Source of the DNA: Clostridia bacterium
Lineage (GTDB): Bacteria > Bacillota > Clostridia > Christensenellales > CAG-314
Assembly (NCBI GenBank): GCA_900769665.1
Contig: CAAGHL010000057.1
Coordinates: forward strand, 1-13,056
Length of the DNA: 13,056 bases
Reading direction: 5' to 3'
The stretch's first letter is position 1. Each line of letters begins with the position of its first letter. Shown in pieces: positions 7,171 through 13,056 of this stretch. The position numbers and the translations under genes were made by a program. The notes under the pieces were generated by a model, which searched no databases, was not told the DNA's origin, and saw only the letters and a list, made by a program, of their open reading frames with translations.

Positions 7171-7272
7171 ACCTAGGTATCGGTGGGAACAATAATGTAT
7201 TTTTCCCACGGGCGTAATAATTTACGCTGTGGACTTTTTTACTAAAAGACCGCGTTAACGACGCGGTCTTTT
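7171..7272 (+). ncRNA. Candidate small structured RNA of about 100 nt
   Basis: From the predicted start the RNA holds three hairpins in series: GTGGGAA/TTCCCAC (7183-7189, 7203-7209, loop 13), GCGTAA/TTACGC (7212-7217, 7222-7227, loop TAAT), and the terminator at 7244-7272. CACC near the 5' end can also pair with GGTG at 7182-7185, competing with the first hairpin. The only possible reading frame (ATG at 7196, 16 codons) lacks a convincing ribosome site. It matches no RNA family I can name. It overlaps the 3' end of the opposite 139-residue gene only in the terminator. Confidence 0.5.
7244..7272. terminator. Bidirectional terminator shared by the small RNA and the phage-like operon
   Basis: AAAAGACCGCGT and ACGCGGTCTTTT pair perfectly (12 bp) around TAACG, giving a U-run in each direction. 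The last codons and stop of the minus-strand 139-residue gene lie inside the stem, so translation to the end of that gene reaches into the hairpin. Confidence 0.88.
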
Positions 7273-7674
7273 GCTATTCTTTTTATTGGTTTTATTAGAC
7301 GAGTTTTTCAAAAACCGTTTAATTCTTTTTTCTTGATACGGAGAAACTTTGCCGACAACTTGCATGTCGGGGTAATTAGGCGAGAATTGCCTGCCGCGCA
7401 AGTCTTTTTGGTATCGAACATTGGTAACAGTAGTAGGTTCGGGCAGGTCGGCAAACTTCATTAGAATAGCGTTTTTCTTGCGTATTTTTGTGACCTTATC
7501 TGGGTCGTAGTAATGCGACGTCGCAAGTAATTTATGTTGTTGCTTTCCGCTTTTGTTTGTCGTTTCATACATAATGTATGTGTGCCTACCGTTGCCGTCG
7601 TACAACTTTTGTTGCCACTTCGGCAAGTTTTTTTTGTTTATAATATGTTTGTCTTGTATCTGTACAATCTTCAT
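7255..7674 (-). CDS. Basic hypothetical protein, 139 residues, last gene of the operon
   Basis: Family not recognised. The protein is strongly basic, without membrane segments, and ends in a Lys/Arg/Asn-rich tail (KNSSNKTNKKNSKRPRR) that suggests nucleic-acid or membrane-phosphate contact. A possible distant relationship to the 112-residue protein at 10129-10467 is seen: both have RH or GH followed by a Y-x-x-Y strand, a GK turn, an F-x-P-N or RFPNW segment and a closing basic helix ending in KN. The start has AAAGGAGTGA upstream and follows the ATPase gene by 11 bases. Being cotranscribed with the ATPase suggests a role in assembly or DNA handling, but no function can be assigned. Confidence 0.75.
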   Translation of the reverse strand: MKIVQIQDKHIINKKNLPKWQQKLYDGNGRHTYIMYETTNKSGKQQHKLLATSHYYDPDKVTKIRKKNAILMKFADLPEPTTVTNVRYQKDLRGRQFSPNYPDMQVVGKVSPYQEKRIKRFLKNSSNKTNKKNSKRPRR

Positions 7675-7685
7675 TTTTCACTCCT

Positions 7686-9902
7686 TTATTTGTCCTCTTC
7701 GGAACAAATTGCATTTATCATATCGTTTATGAAGTAACTGTTCATTTGTCGCAGTTCGTCGGCAGTGGCGGTTACGCCGCCGAATGTCGGATAGTCCACA
7801 ATGCCGAGATGTTTCTTGGCGGACTTGGCTCGGAAGAAGTCCTTGTAACAGTCGGTGCTGTAGCGGTGCGCAAGTGCCTTTTTGTGCAGCAAGTAGTAGC
7901 GGTCGGATGTCAGAGCAGTGCCGTCCAACTTACCGCTGTCGGACACAAGCGTGTACACGTCGTAGCCATACTTGTTGTATGTGCGCTCGTACCAATTGAC
8001 GTACCGTCCGAGCGTGTTTTTTACCACGTACATCAACAAACTGTTATCTGCACGGTTGAAACGGTAGCTTTCGTACAACTTGTCGTAATGCGGTTTTACA
8101 ATGCAGTAAAGCAATTCTTCCAGCCAAAACATCGGCATTGCCAACTTGTCCTTTTCTACATCGTCGATGTTAATTACCTTGTCGCAAATCTCGCGCATGT
8201 CGGCTTCGGTCTTCATTGCGCGTTGTTGGTCGAACATAAACCGCACAAACGCTTTGTACATAATGGTTGCAGGGTGACGTCCCATTTTTGCCGAGTAGTT
8301 GAACAGGTCGTTCTTTTGGTTGGCTTCGTCGCTGTTTTTCTTCAGTTCCTTGTTGTCCTGCGTGTTGCCGCGTTCTTTGTCCAGTTCTGTCACGGCGACT
8401 ACGCCAAACTCGAATGTGTCAGCAAGTCGGCTACCTTTTACAACTTGCTTGCCTTTACGCAAAACATCGAAGTCCAAAATGTTGGCGTAGTAACTGTATT
8501 CTTCTTCCGTCAGCGGACTGCGGCTGAAATAGTCGTAGTCCCACATAGGCATATTGCCGATGTCGTCCATTATGCCGTCTTCACGTATGCTGTAGTTGCC
8601 GCAAATAAGGCTTTTGCTGACGTAGTATACAAAAAACGCCTTTGTGTATTCTTCCAAGCAATCGAACACGTACCACAGTTGCAACTCGTCGTTGTAGGTA
8701 AGTCCGTATGCACGGTAGTCGTAATCGTATATTGCCTGCCGTTGCATGGATTTTTCAAACCGTATGCGTTTTTTGCGTGCATATAGTTCCGCCGTGGTAA
8801 GGCTGTATATCTGGTGAAAGTATATTGCGCACTTCAACTCGTTTTGCACGGTCGCCCACGGAAAAAACGGAAACCAACGTTCAATTTGAAACAAAATATC
8901 CTTTGCGTCGGTCTTAAATTTTGTTTCTATGGTAAGTATCATGTCGGTGTTGAGTTTCGTTTTGCCTACACCCATATTGCCCGTAAGCATTGTTGCCACG
9001 CCGAATGTATTGACATAGCCACAGTTGCACAGTTCCAAGTGACGTAGTTTGTCCAGACCGAGCCGTTTGCGCCACCAACACACAAACATGTAGCCGAGTA
9101 CGATCCACGCCGCAACGGGCAAGCCCGACAGCGTGATGTCCACGTCTACAAGCAACTTGTACAGTTGCGTGTAAATGTTGGCGAAGTCAAACGACGTTGC
9201 GAAGTACAGCAAAAATGCAAACGCTTCCAGTACGTATGTAAGCACGTTTAAGCCAAGCAACGCCAGCACAAGCCACACGACAACAAACGAGTGCCGTTTT
9301 GCGTACTGCCAAAACTCTTTTATGCGCTGTACCACAGGGACGATTACCGTGCGGCAAAACCAATGCCAGCGTTTGAGCGGCTTTGTGGTAATGTCAGTGT
9401 CGTTGTTTTGTTCGTCCCAAGACAGTTTGAACATAACTACCGACATTAACGCAATGGGCAACGCAAACATTAGAATAATGGACAAATTGTAGATAACTTG
9501 CGGAATGTTGGCTACAAATCCGCGGAAGTTTTCCGCGGAGAAAAACGTACCCCAAAAGCCTTTCAGTTTGGCAACAAACGCTTCGTATGTTTGCGGAAAC
9601 AGCACGTTGTCGTTGGTCAGCGGTATGCCGACGACGGTTGCGCCGACAGGGTTGTCTGTTTCGGCAATGACGGCGTAGAAGTTGCACACGTAGTAGCACA
9701 CGCTGGTTATTACGTCCCATACCGCCGACATCGAGCGAAAGACGGACAATAGACAGCGACAGCCGATGTAAGTTACAACGGCTGCCGAGATAAGCACGCA
9801 CAGCGACAAATACAGATTGTCGGGGCGGCGGCGACGTCCGAAGCGGAAGTCCGTGTTCCGCCTGAACGTCGCAAGTATTTTGTTTCTTTTACGTATTTTC
9901 AT
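7686..9902 (-). CDS. Zot/pI-like membrane P-loop ATPase, 738 residues
   Basis: Probable assembly or DNA-translocating ATPase at the cell membrane. Four hydrophobic segments occupy the N-terminal half (about 30-55, 133-158, 205-238, 262-277), followed by a cytoplasmic ATPase. Walker A is GNMGVGKT (308-315). VVAVTELDKE (501-510) is the best Walker B-like strand. A downstream RHPATIM (542-548) and FMFDQQR segment resembles the RH and TQ-type motif of Zot/pI-like proteins. It is longer than classic Zot/pI (about 350-450 residues), and the membrane segments precede rather than follow the ATPase. The start at 9902 overlaps the stop of the 34-residue gene (ATGA) and has AGGT upstream; the frame stays open to 9938. 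Alternatives are a VirD4/FtsK/HerA-type coupling ATPase, but no relaxase or secretion genes are nearby. Confidence 0.65.
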   Translation of the reverse strand: MKIRKRNKILATFRRNTDFRFGRRRRPDNLYLSLCVLISAAVVTYIGCRCLLSVFRSMSAVWDVITSVCYYVCNFYAVIAETDNPVGATVVGIPLTNDNVLFPQTYEAFVAKLKGFWGTFFSAENFRGFVANIPQVIYNLSIILMFALPIALMSVVMFKLSWDEQNNDTDITTKPLKRWHWFCRTVIVPVVQRIKEFWQYAKRHSFVVVWLVLALLGLNVLTYVLEAFAFLLYFATSFDFANIYTQLYKLLVDVDITLSGLPVAAWIVLGYMFVCWWRKRLGLDKLRHLELCNCGYVNTFGVATMLTGNMGVGKTKLNTDMILTIETKFKTDAKDILFQIERWFPFFPWATVQNELKCAIYFHQIYSLTTAELYARKKRIRFEKSMQRQAIYDYDYRAYGLTYNDELQLWYVFDCLEEYTKAFFVYYVSKSLICGNYSIREDGIMDDIGNMPMWDYDYFSRSPLTEEEYSYYANILDFDVLRKGKQVVKGSRLADTFEFGVVAVTELDKERGNTQDNKELKKNSDEANQKNDLFNYSAKMGRHPATIMYKAFVRFMFDQQRAMKTEADMREICDKVINIDDVEKDKLAMPMFWLEELLYCIVKPHYDKLYESYRFNRADNSLLMYVVKNTLGRYVNWYERTYNKYGYDVYTLVSDSGKLDGTALTSDRYYLLHKKALAHRYSTDCYKDFFRAKSAKKHLGIVDYPTFGGVTATADELRQMNSYFINDMINAICSEEDK

Positions 9903-10003
9903 ATTTGTACCTGTTTGAAAGTGTAAGCCACGTAGCATAGCAGTACCACGCCGAGCGCAATACCGAGTATTTTAAGTAGGTTTATCCAAAATTTCTTTTT
10001 CAT
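9899..10003 (-). CDS. 34-residue single-pass membrane peptide, coat-like
   Basis: MKKKFWINLLKILG, then a hydrophobic stretch (IALGVVLLCYVAYTF) and QVQI. A basic N-terminus and one membrane span is the shape of small filamentous-phage virion proteins such as pVII or pIX, and of small membrane peptides in general. Its stop overlaps the ATPase start (ATGA), pointing to translational coupling. No Shine-Dalgarno is visible ahead of the ATG, and 125 bases separate it from the previous gene, so expression may be low or depend on RNA structure. It is too short for standard gene callers. The coupling and clean composition make it more likely real than chance. Confidence 0.6.
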   Translation of the reverse strand: MKKKFWINLLKILGIALGVVLLCYVAYTFKQVQI

Positions 10004-10005
10004 AG

Positions 10006-10034
10006 TTGACAAAACGCAAATTGTTGCGTATAAT
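10006..10034 (+). promoter_or_regulatory. Perfect consensus promoter, antisense to the operon
   Basis: TTGACA, exactly 17 bases, TATAAT. It is the strongest promoter in the window and points against the operon in which it sits. The spacer holds the inverted repeat ACGCAA/TTGCGT (10014-10019, 10024-10029). It drives the structured RNA at 10041-10119. Confidence 0.85.
10014..10029. repeat. Inverted repeat inside the antisense promoter spacer
   Basis: ACGCAA-ATTG-TTGCGT, 6-bp perfect arms with a 4-base loop lying between the -35 and -10 boxes and touching the first base of the -10. It could be a repressor operator, or a hairpin forming in single-stranded DNA that helps RNA polymerase recognise the promoter. 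Confidence 0.55.
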
Positions 10035-10040
10035 AATGGC

Positions 10041-10119
10041 GAAGAAAGGTTTTTCGCTGACTAACGTCGGCTGAGATGCATGAAGCGAATTAAGTTTCGA
10101 TAGCGCCTTTCTTTTTTTT
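10041..10119 (+). ncRNA. Structured RNA of about 79 nt with its own terminator
   Basis: The 5' AAGAAAGG (10042-10049) pairs with CCTTTCTT (10106-10113). CGCT (10055-10058) and AGCG (10102-10105) continue the stem after a bulge of five U. The enclosed region holds a CTGAC/GTCGG hairpin with a TAAC tetraloop (partly competing with CGCT) and a CGAA/TTCG hairpin. The 3' arm runs into eight T, so the closing stem doubles as a terminator. A 12-codon frame starting at the predicted transcript start (MAKKGFSLTNVG) has no ribosome site and is probably incidental. The RNA lies between two minus-strand genes and is antisense to their transcript. No known family matches by eye; roles considered are primer RNA, copy control or packaging hairpin. 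Confidence 0.6.
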
Positions 10120-10128
10120 ATGCCATTT

Positions 10129-10467
10129 TTACTTTTTCTTGTTGTTTTTGATTATTCCTTTAACCGTTTTCCTGTCTTTTTCTGAAAACTGCCAATTAGG
10201 AAAACGTGTCTGTAATTTATCCGATGTAGTTTCCGTCTTTGGTCGCGCATAAGCCGTTCTCTCGTCGTTCGGGTTGGGGTTGCGTTCGAGTTCGATGTTT
10301 CGCATTCCTTGTGTAATTGCGCTATGAGTAATACCTATGTACAGGTATTTGCCTTCTTTTTTGTCGTATACGTACACAGGATGTCCTGCGTTTACTTTAC
10401 GTCCACGCCGAAACTGTGGACGAAATTTGTTCTTTTTGTTCGGTTTTTTCTTACTCGTTTCAATCAC
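10129..10467 (-). CDS. Basic hypothetical protein, 112 residues
   Basis: Family not recognised. It has a basic N-terminus (KKKPNKKNKFRPQFRRGRK), a predicted beta segment HPVYVYDKKEGKYLYIGITH, an RNIELERNPNPNDERTAY segment, and a RFPNWQFSEKDRKTVKGIIK end with a poly-Lys tail. The architecture resembles the 139-residue protein at 7255-7674, so the two may be diverged copies. The start codon is GTG at 10467, with AAGGTGG directly upstream at unusually short spacing, five bases after the preceding stop. Cotranscription and basic character suggest nucleic-acid binding, but this is inference. Confidence 0.75.
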   Translation of the reverse strand: MIETSKKKPNKKNKFRPQFRRGRKVNAGHPVYVYDKKEGKYLYIGITHSAITQGMRNIELERNPNPNDERTAYARPKTETTSDKLQTRFPNWQFSEKDRKTVKGIIKNNKKK

Positions 10468-10472
10468 CCACC

Positions 10473-10754
10473 TTAAAGTTTTTTAGCAAGAGCGGACTTT
10501 GTCTTTTTGTAATAAGACCTTGAAGATTTCTTTCCTGCCACATTCCCGAGAGTGTAACTGTTGGCTTTCTTTGTGCCGAAGTTTCTTTTTATGTCCGAGC
10601 GGCGATTGACACTATACAACCCGTCTACGAACCCCAAGGAATACATGTATTTAGTGCCGTTACGCGCAATGCCGTACTTTGCAGGGCTATATGTACGTTT
10701 GTCGTGGTAACGTGCCTTTGCAACCTGTCCGTGTCTTTGAGCTTTCTTTTTCAT
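10473..10754 (-). CDS. Very basic hypothetical protein, 93 residues
   Basis: Family not recognised. About a third of residues are Lys or Arg, with many Tyr and Ser. The frame opens at 10811, but the ATG at 10754 overlaps the stop of the zinc-ribbon gene (ATGA) and follows AAGGAAGG, so it is the better start, giving MKKKAQRHGQVAKARYHDKR at the N-terminus. The middle reads GTKYMYSLGFVDGLYSVNRR and the end KKSSRSYYKKTKSALAKKL. There is no membrane segment. It may coat or condense DNA or RNA, which would suit a phage lacking a recognisable single-strand binding protein. This is a suggestion only. Confidence 0.75.
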   Translation of the reverse strand: MKKKAQRHGQVAKARYHDKRTYSPAKYGIARNGTKYMYSLGFVDGLYSVNRRSDIKRNFGTKKANSYTLGNVAGKKSSRSYYKKTKSALAKKL

Positions 10755-10936
10755 TTTATAATACCTTCCTTTTTGTATTTTTCTTTTAATGTTTGCAAAC
10801 ACTCCCAGCACTCCTCACAAAATACGACCTCCTTGCGAGGTATTGCCCAATTTAGTTGCCGCTGACAGCGTTCGCAAACAATAGTGTATGGTGTTGTCTT
10901 TGCACGTCGTGTGCGATTGGTTTTTCTTATGTACAT
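10751..10936 (-). CDS. Small zinc-ribbon-like protein, 61 residues
   Basis: Two CxxC knuckles, CERC (21-24) and CEEC (40-43), sit 15 residues apart with an extra Cys at 46, a typical one-zinc ribbon spacing. The flanks are basic (MYIRKTNRTRRAKTTPY and LKEKYKKEGIIK). The start ATG lies 2 bases after the stop of the anchored protein, with AAAAGGAA upstream, and its own stop overlaps the next start. It is probably a DNA- or RNA-binding or protein-contact module. No named family is recognised. Confidence 0.78.
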   Translation of the reverse strand: MYIRKTNRTRRAKTTPYTIVCERCQRQLNWAIPRKEVVFCEECWECLQTLKEKYKKEGIIK

Positions 10937-10938
10937 AG

Positions 10939-13056
10939 TTATTTCCTTTTACGGCGACTGCTGTTGCCTATGTTGGCAATAATCTTTGACACGCTTACGC
11001 CGACAAAGCACAGCAAAACTATACTGCCGACTACAATCAGAACGGACTTTACTTTGCCGAAGTTGTCACCAAGCCATTTTGCCAAGTCACCGCCGATATC
11101 TTCTATAGTGTTGTCTATTGCCGAATTGTGGTCGAAATAATTGTCCGCTTTGTTGTTGGCGGAGTACGCCAGTGTACTAGAGCCGTCAACAAATAGGAAG
11201 TAAGAGTAGTACGTCCCATAGTCGTCGTGCAGAATTTCGCCTGCCGCTTGCACGAGTTTGTTTGTACCTAAACAAAGAATCGTGCCAAGCGTACCCATTT
11301 GGCTACAGCGTTTGTACAACTCGCTTCCGACTACCTTTTTGCAATCGTAGAATGAGCGACAACCGTCGGCGGCGTAGCCTGCAAACAGGTCGTCTAAATT
11401 TTTTACTTGTTCCTTAAACACGGATACGTAGAAGTAGCCGTACAAGCTGTCGCGGTCGATATCGCCTGCAGAACCGAATACGACGTTGTCTTTAGTGTTA
11501 AGTGCAAGTATAGACCAGTCTTTACCATAGCTGTCCGCCCATGTGCCGTAGCAAGAAAACGGAATATTGACAAACTCGTATGTGCCGTCGGCTTGTAGTA
11601 TTTTTAGCGTTGTGTCGTGGTATGACAGCCTGATTGTAAAAACATCGTTGGCAAACGATACGGATATATCTTTGACTGCGCCGAACGTTCCGACTACGGT
11701 CAGGTCGGCAACCGAACCTTTGCCCAAAAACTTTGCAACTTCTTCACCGGTAGGATTGTTTATGTCGGCAAATGCCAGGTTGCCGTTATCGTCCTTGATT
11801 CTTACTTCACCGTCGAATGTCTTTTTGACTGCAAAGCCTGTCGGTTTGCTTGTGTCGCCGATTGAAGAAAAGTAGTTGTCCAAGTATTCCACATTTACTA
11901 CCCATTTGTCGGTGTAAACGACCGTAATCGGAATAACGTTGCCTGCCGACAGCTGACATACAATTGCAATTGTTGCATTGTTCCAATTGTACACACCGTC
12001 TGTTGTAATTATTTTTGCATATTGCGGGTTTTCGCTTACGATAGTTTTTACTCTGTATCCGTCATGTTCGACGATAAAGTCTGCGCCAGAATAATTAAGC
12101 GAATTGCCGTAAGCCTTTACAAAGGTGTATTTATTTGTGTAGCTGTCCAATATTCGAAACAGGGTATTCCGAACGTATTTGACAGTTATCATTGCAGTGG
12201 CAGTGGTATTGTCGGCGGCAGACAATGTAACGCCGTCATAAGTAAGCCTTTCGATGTTTTTGCCGTCGAGCGACACCGCAATGTTTTGGTTTACAAACGC
12301 ACCTTGTGCAGGTATGCCGATTGTTTCGTCACCGTCCCAAAAAGCAACTCTGTTTATTTTGGTATACTGTGTAGACCAAATTTTGTTTGGCAAAACTTTT
12401 GTTTTCCACGTTTCTGCAAATTCGCCGTTGCTGTACTTTAGTTCGAGATATTTTACAGTGACGGTTAATTCCACGGGAGGTACGACTTCGATTTCCAACC
12501 GCAAGCTACAGTCAGCAAGCAAATTTGTATCCGATGTTTCTACTGTAATGCTCGATACATCACTGCCACTGTAATTTTTGGTGAATTTTACCTTGTTGCC
12601 GTGCGGATTGTTTATTACGTAATTGTTGAAGTCGGTGTTGTCCACGTTCCAACTAAAATTGTTTGAAAGACGTGTCTTTATATTGCTTGTGTCAAATGTA
12701 ATTGTTGTTTTCTCTCCGTTAGTTTTTATGTCGCCAGAACGTATAAACAATGCAGAGTGCAACTCGTCGTTAGTACGAACCACCAACGGAAAGTCTTTTG
12801 CGGCGTAATCGCCGAAAGTGATTGTAAGAATGCCTTCGTTTTTGTTTTTGTCAAACACGTAGTCGTACCCATTTGCTTCCAACAGAGTGTACTCGTCCTG
12901 CAAAAACGCAGATTCGCTGTTGCCGTTTACCGTATAACCGACTTCGCGACGGATGACGTTGAAATCTGACAAGATAGACTTACCACAAAGGCTAATCAAT
13001 GTGTTATATACGTATTTCTTGTCAAGGCTTCTCAGGTTTTGCGCTTGATAATTCTC
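10939..13056 (-). CDS. Large beta-rich surface protein with C-terminal membrane anchor, partial (pIII-like candidate)
   Basis: The frame is open to the right edge, so the N-terminus is missing. A TTG at 12999 is not a convincing start: no stop separates it from the edge, and the upstream codons read on as normal protein. At least 705 residues are present. Most of the protein is Asn/Asp/Thr-rich with short beta strands and recurring VTVKYLELKYS, VNVEYLDNYFS and FTIRLSYHD type strands, suggesting stacked Ig-like or spike domains. A Cys-containing region (CRSFYDC, YKRCSQ) and one hydrophobic span near the end (about residues 650-673 counted from the TTG) are followed by SSRRKRK. An extracellular body, C-terminal anchor and basic tail match the layout of filamentous phage pIII adsorption proteins. 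A cell-surface adhesin is the alternative. The missing N-terminus should carry a signal peptide if this is right. Confidence 0.7.
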   Translation of the reverse strand, partial: ENYQAQNLRSLDKKYVYNTLISLCGKSILSDFNVIRREVGYTVNGNSESAFLQDEYTLLEANGYDYVFDKNKNEGILTITFGDYAAKDFPLVVRTNDELHSALFIRSGDIKTNGEKTTITFDTSNIKTRLSNNFSWNVDNTDFNNYVINNPHGNKVKFTKNYSGSDVSSITVETSDTNLLADCSLRLEIEVVPPVELTVTVKYLELKYSNGEFAETWKTKVLPNKIWSTQYTKINRVAFWDGDETIGIPAQGAFVNQNIAVSLDGKNIERLTYDGVTLSAADNTTATAMITVKYVRNTLFRILDSYTNKYTFVKAYGNSLNYSGADFIVEHDGYRVKTIVSENPQYAKIITTDGVYNWNNATIAIVCQLSAGNVIPITVVYTDKWVVNVEYLDNYFSSIGDTSKPTGFAVKKTFDGEVRIKDDNGNLAFADINNPTGEEVAKFLGKGSVADLTVVGTFGAVKDISVSFANDVFTIRLSYHDTTLKILQADGTYEFVNIPFSCYGTWADSYGKDWSILALNTKDNVVFGSAGDIDRDSLYGYFYVSVFKEQVKNLDDLFAGYAADGCRSFYDCKKVVGSELYKRCSQMGTLGTILCLGTNKLVQAAGEILHDDYGTYYSYFLFVDGSSTLAYSANNKADNYFDHNSAIDNTIEDIGGDLAKWLGDNFGKVKSVLIVVGSIVLLCFVGVSVSKIIANIGNSSRRKRK

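Larger units (their letters stand above)
6376..13056 (-). mobile_element. Putative filamentous-phage (inovirus-like) prophage, partial
   Basis: This is grouped by content. It has a repressor-type XRE gene with a divergent small gene, then a minus-strand operon with a C-terminally anchored beta-rich protein, several small basic proteins, a 34-residue membrane peptide and a membrane P-loop ATPase of Zot/pI type. That set matches filamentous phage assembly modules: adsorption protein, small coat-like membrane peptide and assembly ATPase. No large head, tail, terminase, relaxase or type IV secretion genes are present. No replication initiator or clear major coat gene is seen, so the element must continue past the right edge or be defective. 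Left limit is uncertain, and the IS30 copy may belong to it. An integrated plasmid or small conjugative element is the main alternative. Confidence 0.45.

Noticed and set aside
7746..8786. 346-codon open frame on the plus strand opposite the ATPase gene
   Set aside because: It is an antisense shadow produced by codon bias. It has no motif or ribosome site, and its composition (Val, His, Phe, Cys rich) is not that of a natural protein.
10036..10074. 12-codon leaderless frame at the start of the antisense RNA
   Set aside because: It has no ribosome site, its start lies upstream of or at the predicted transcript start, and the region is better explained by RNA pairing.
10041..10119. Match of the antisense RNA to hammerhead ribozyme or TPP riboswitch cores (CTGAGATG word)
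   Set aside because: The required conserved core segments and stem order are absent; only a short word resembles them.

Overview
The window looks like chromosome of a moderate-GC Gram-positive anaerobe, probably a gut or rumen Clostridia-type bacterium. The reasons are strong AGGAG-type ribosome sites, textbook sigma-A promoters, a lipoprotein with a Gram-positive style lipobox, and a membrane-anchored GH3 enzyme with swapped domains, a type common in Clostridia. The standard code fits throughout. No rRNA, tRNA or CRISPR array was seen.

Left part (1-4990), host-like: a divergent pair of secreted carbohydrate-active enzymes. A GH3 glycosidase (minus, 252-3299) is anchored by a membrane segment at each end and has its GH3 domains in reversed order. 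A GH5-type endoglucanase-like lipoprotein (plus, 3559-4860) lies opposite. Back-to-back promoters flank a shared inverted repeat, suggesting joint control. An endo-acting surface lipoprotein feeding an exo-acting glycosidase is a sensible beta-glucan degradation pair.

Middle (5010-6256): an IS30-family transposase bracketed by two GTCTTTTT/AAAAAGAC hairpins. It separates the enzyme locus from the accessory element.

Right part (about 6376 to beyond 13056): a compact mobile element whose gene layout suggests a filamentous phage (inovirus-like) prophage. It has an XRE repressor divergent from a 91-residue protein with overlapping promoters and a palindromic operator. A likely small RNA ends at a bidirectional terminator. 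A minus-strand operon then reads, in transcription order: a large beta-rich protein with a C-terminal membrane anchor (pIII-like, N-terminus off the window), a 61-residue zinc-ribbon protein, two small very basic proteins, a 34-residue single-pass membrane peptide (coat-like), a 738-residue membrane P-loop ATPase resembling Zot/pI assembly ATPases, and a basic 139-residue protein. Several junctions are ATGA overlaps, as expected of a compact operon.

The most unusual element is a plus-strand promoter with perfect consensus boxes (TTGACA, 17 bp, TATAAT) and a 6-bp inverted repeat in its spacer. It lies inside the minus-strand operon and drives a structured RNA of about 79 nt with its own terminator. 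It could be a single-strand (complementary-strand) origin or primer RNA, a packaging hairpin, or an antisense regulator. No replication protein or obvious major coat protein is in the window; if present they should lie to the right of 13056. The phage assignment rests on domain architecture and motif reading, not on a database search.
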